DNA of 5,622 nucleotides from DHVE2 group archaeon (GTDB lineage: Archaea; Thermoplasmatota; Thermoplasmata; Thermoplasmatales; Aciduliprofundaceae): contig WALG01000087.1 of NCBI GenBank assembly GCA_015522955.1, positions 1-5,622 on the forward strand, written 5' to 3'. The notes under the pieces were generated by a model, which worked only from the letters and a program-made list of their open reading frames with translations, made no database searches and was not told the origin of the DNA. Each line of letters opens with the position of its first letter. Position 1 is the stretch's first letter. Position numbers and translations under genes: made by a program. Positions 5,548 to 5,622 of this stretch are shown in pieces.

Positions 5548-5622
5548 CTATTTTCTCATACTGCGTATCAAATCTTCAAGAACTTCATAGGCTCTGGGGG
5601 CGATATCCCAGTCAACCACCAC
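5548..5622 (-). CDS. C-terminal 24 codons of an unidentified protein (partial, runs off right edge)
   Basis: An open frame enters from the right edge and ends at the TAG at 5550-5548. The visible residues are VVVDWDIAPRAYEVLEDLI followed by RSMRK. They read as a short beta strand and then an amphipathic helix rich in Glu, Leu and Arg, typical of the end of a cytoplasmic enzyme. It lies in the same orientation as argG, 77 nt upstream. The strand-then-helix ending would suit an M20-family deacylase (ArgE/DapE/LysK type), which would fit the neighbourhood, but no diagnostic residue is visible, so I leave the function unassigned. That it is a real gene end is inferred from the protein-like composition and from the AT-rich gap that starts right after the stop. 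Confidence 0.6.
   Translation of the reverse strand: MVVDWDIAPRAYEVLEDLIRSMRK

Noticed and set aside
1..5622. Possible hidden defence, mobile or RNA system
   Set aside because: Four full or partial core metabolic genes cover nearly all bases; the only non-coding stretch is 77 nt, and no tRNA, terminal repeats or transposase sequence was seen.

Overview
The window is one strand-biased block of core metabolism, with every gene read from the minus strand. In order of transcription (right to left) it holds the last 24 codons of an unidentified gene, a 77-nt AT-rich intergenic gap, argG (argininosuccinate synthase), argH (argininosuccinate lyase), carA (carbamoyl-phosphate synthase small subunit) and the first 600 codons of carB (large subunit), which runs off the left edge. 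No RNA gene, mobile element, CRISPR array or insertion sequence is visible. The only stretch without coding sequence is the 77-nt gap.

The source is most likely an archaeon, probably a euryarchaeote of the Thermoplasmata/Aciduliprofundum kind. The reasons are: GGAGGTGA-type ribosome binding sites, AT-rich TATA-like elements before the first gene, arginine codons that are mostly AGA/AGG with frequent ATA for isoleucine, an ArgH whose best-supported start gives the short N-terminus I recall from archaeal ArgH, and a CarB that reads more like the eukaryotic CAD/CPS-II type than the E. coli type. This placement is an inference from style; no taxonomic marker gene is present.

The four genes are packed so tightly that each start codon lies inside the preceding gene: about 26 nt for argG/argH, 29 nt for argH/carA and 11 nt for carA/carB. 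This implies one mRNA with coupled translation. Functionally, CarA releases ammonia from glutamine and CarB uses it with bicarbonate and two ATP to make carbamoyl phosphate. An ornithine carbamoyltransferase, not in this window, would make citrulline. ArgG joins citrulline to aspartate and ArgH splits the product into arginine and fumarate. CarAB would also supply pyrimidine synthesis if it is the only such enzyme in the cell.

I see no new defence or mobile system here. The points worth a second look are the CAD-like character of CarB and its unusual glycine loop, a Lys-to-Met change in a conserved ArgG motif, a probable GTG start for argH, enzyme C-terminal tails shaped by the overlaps, and two tiny arginine-containing reading frames before argG.
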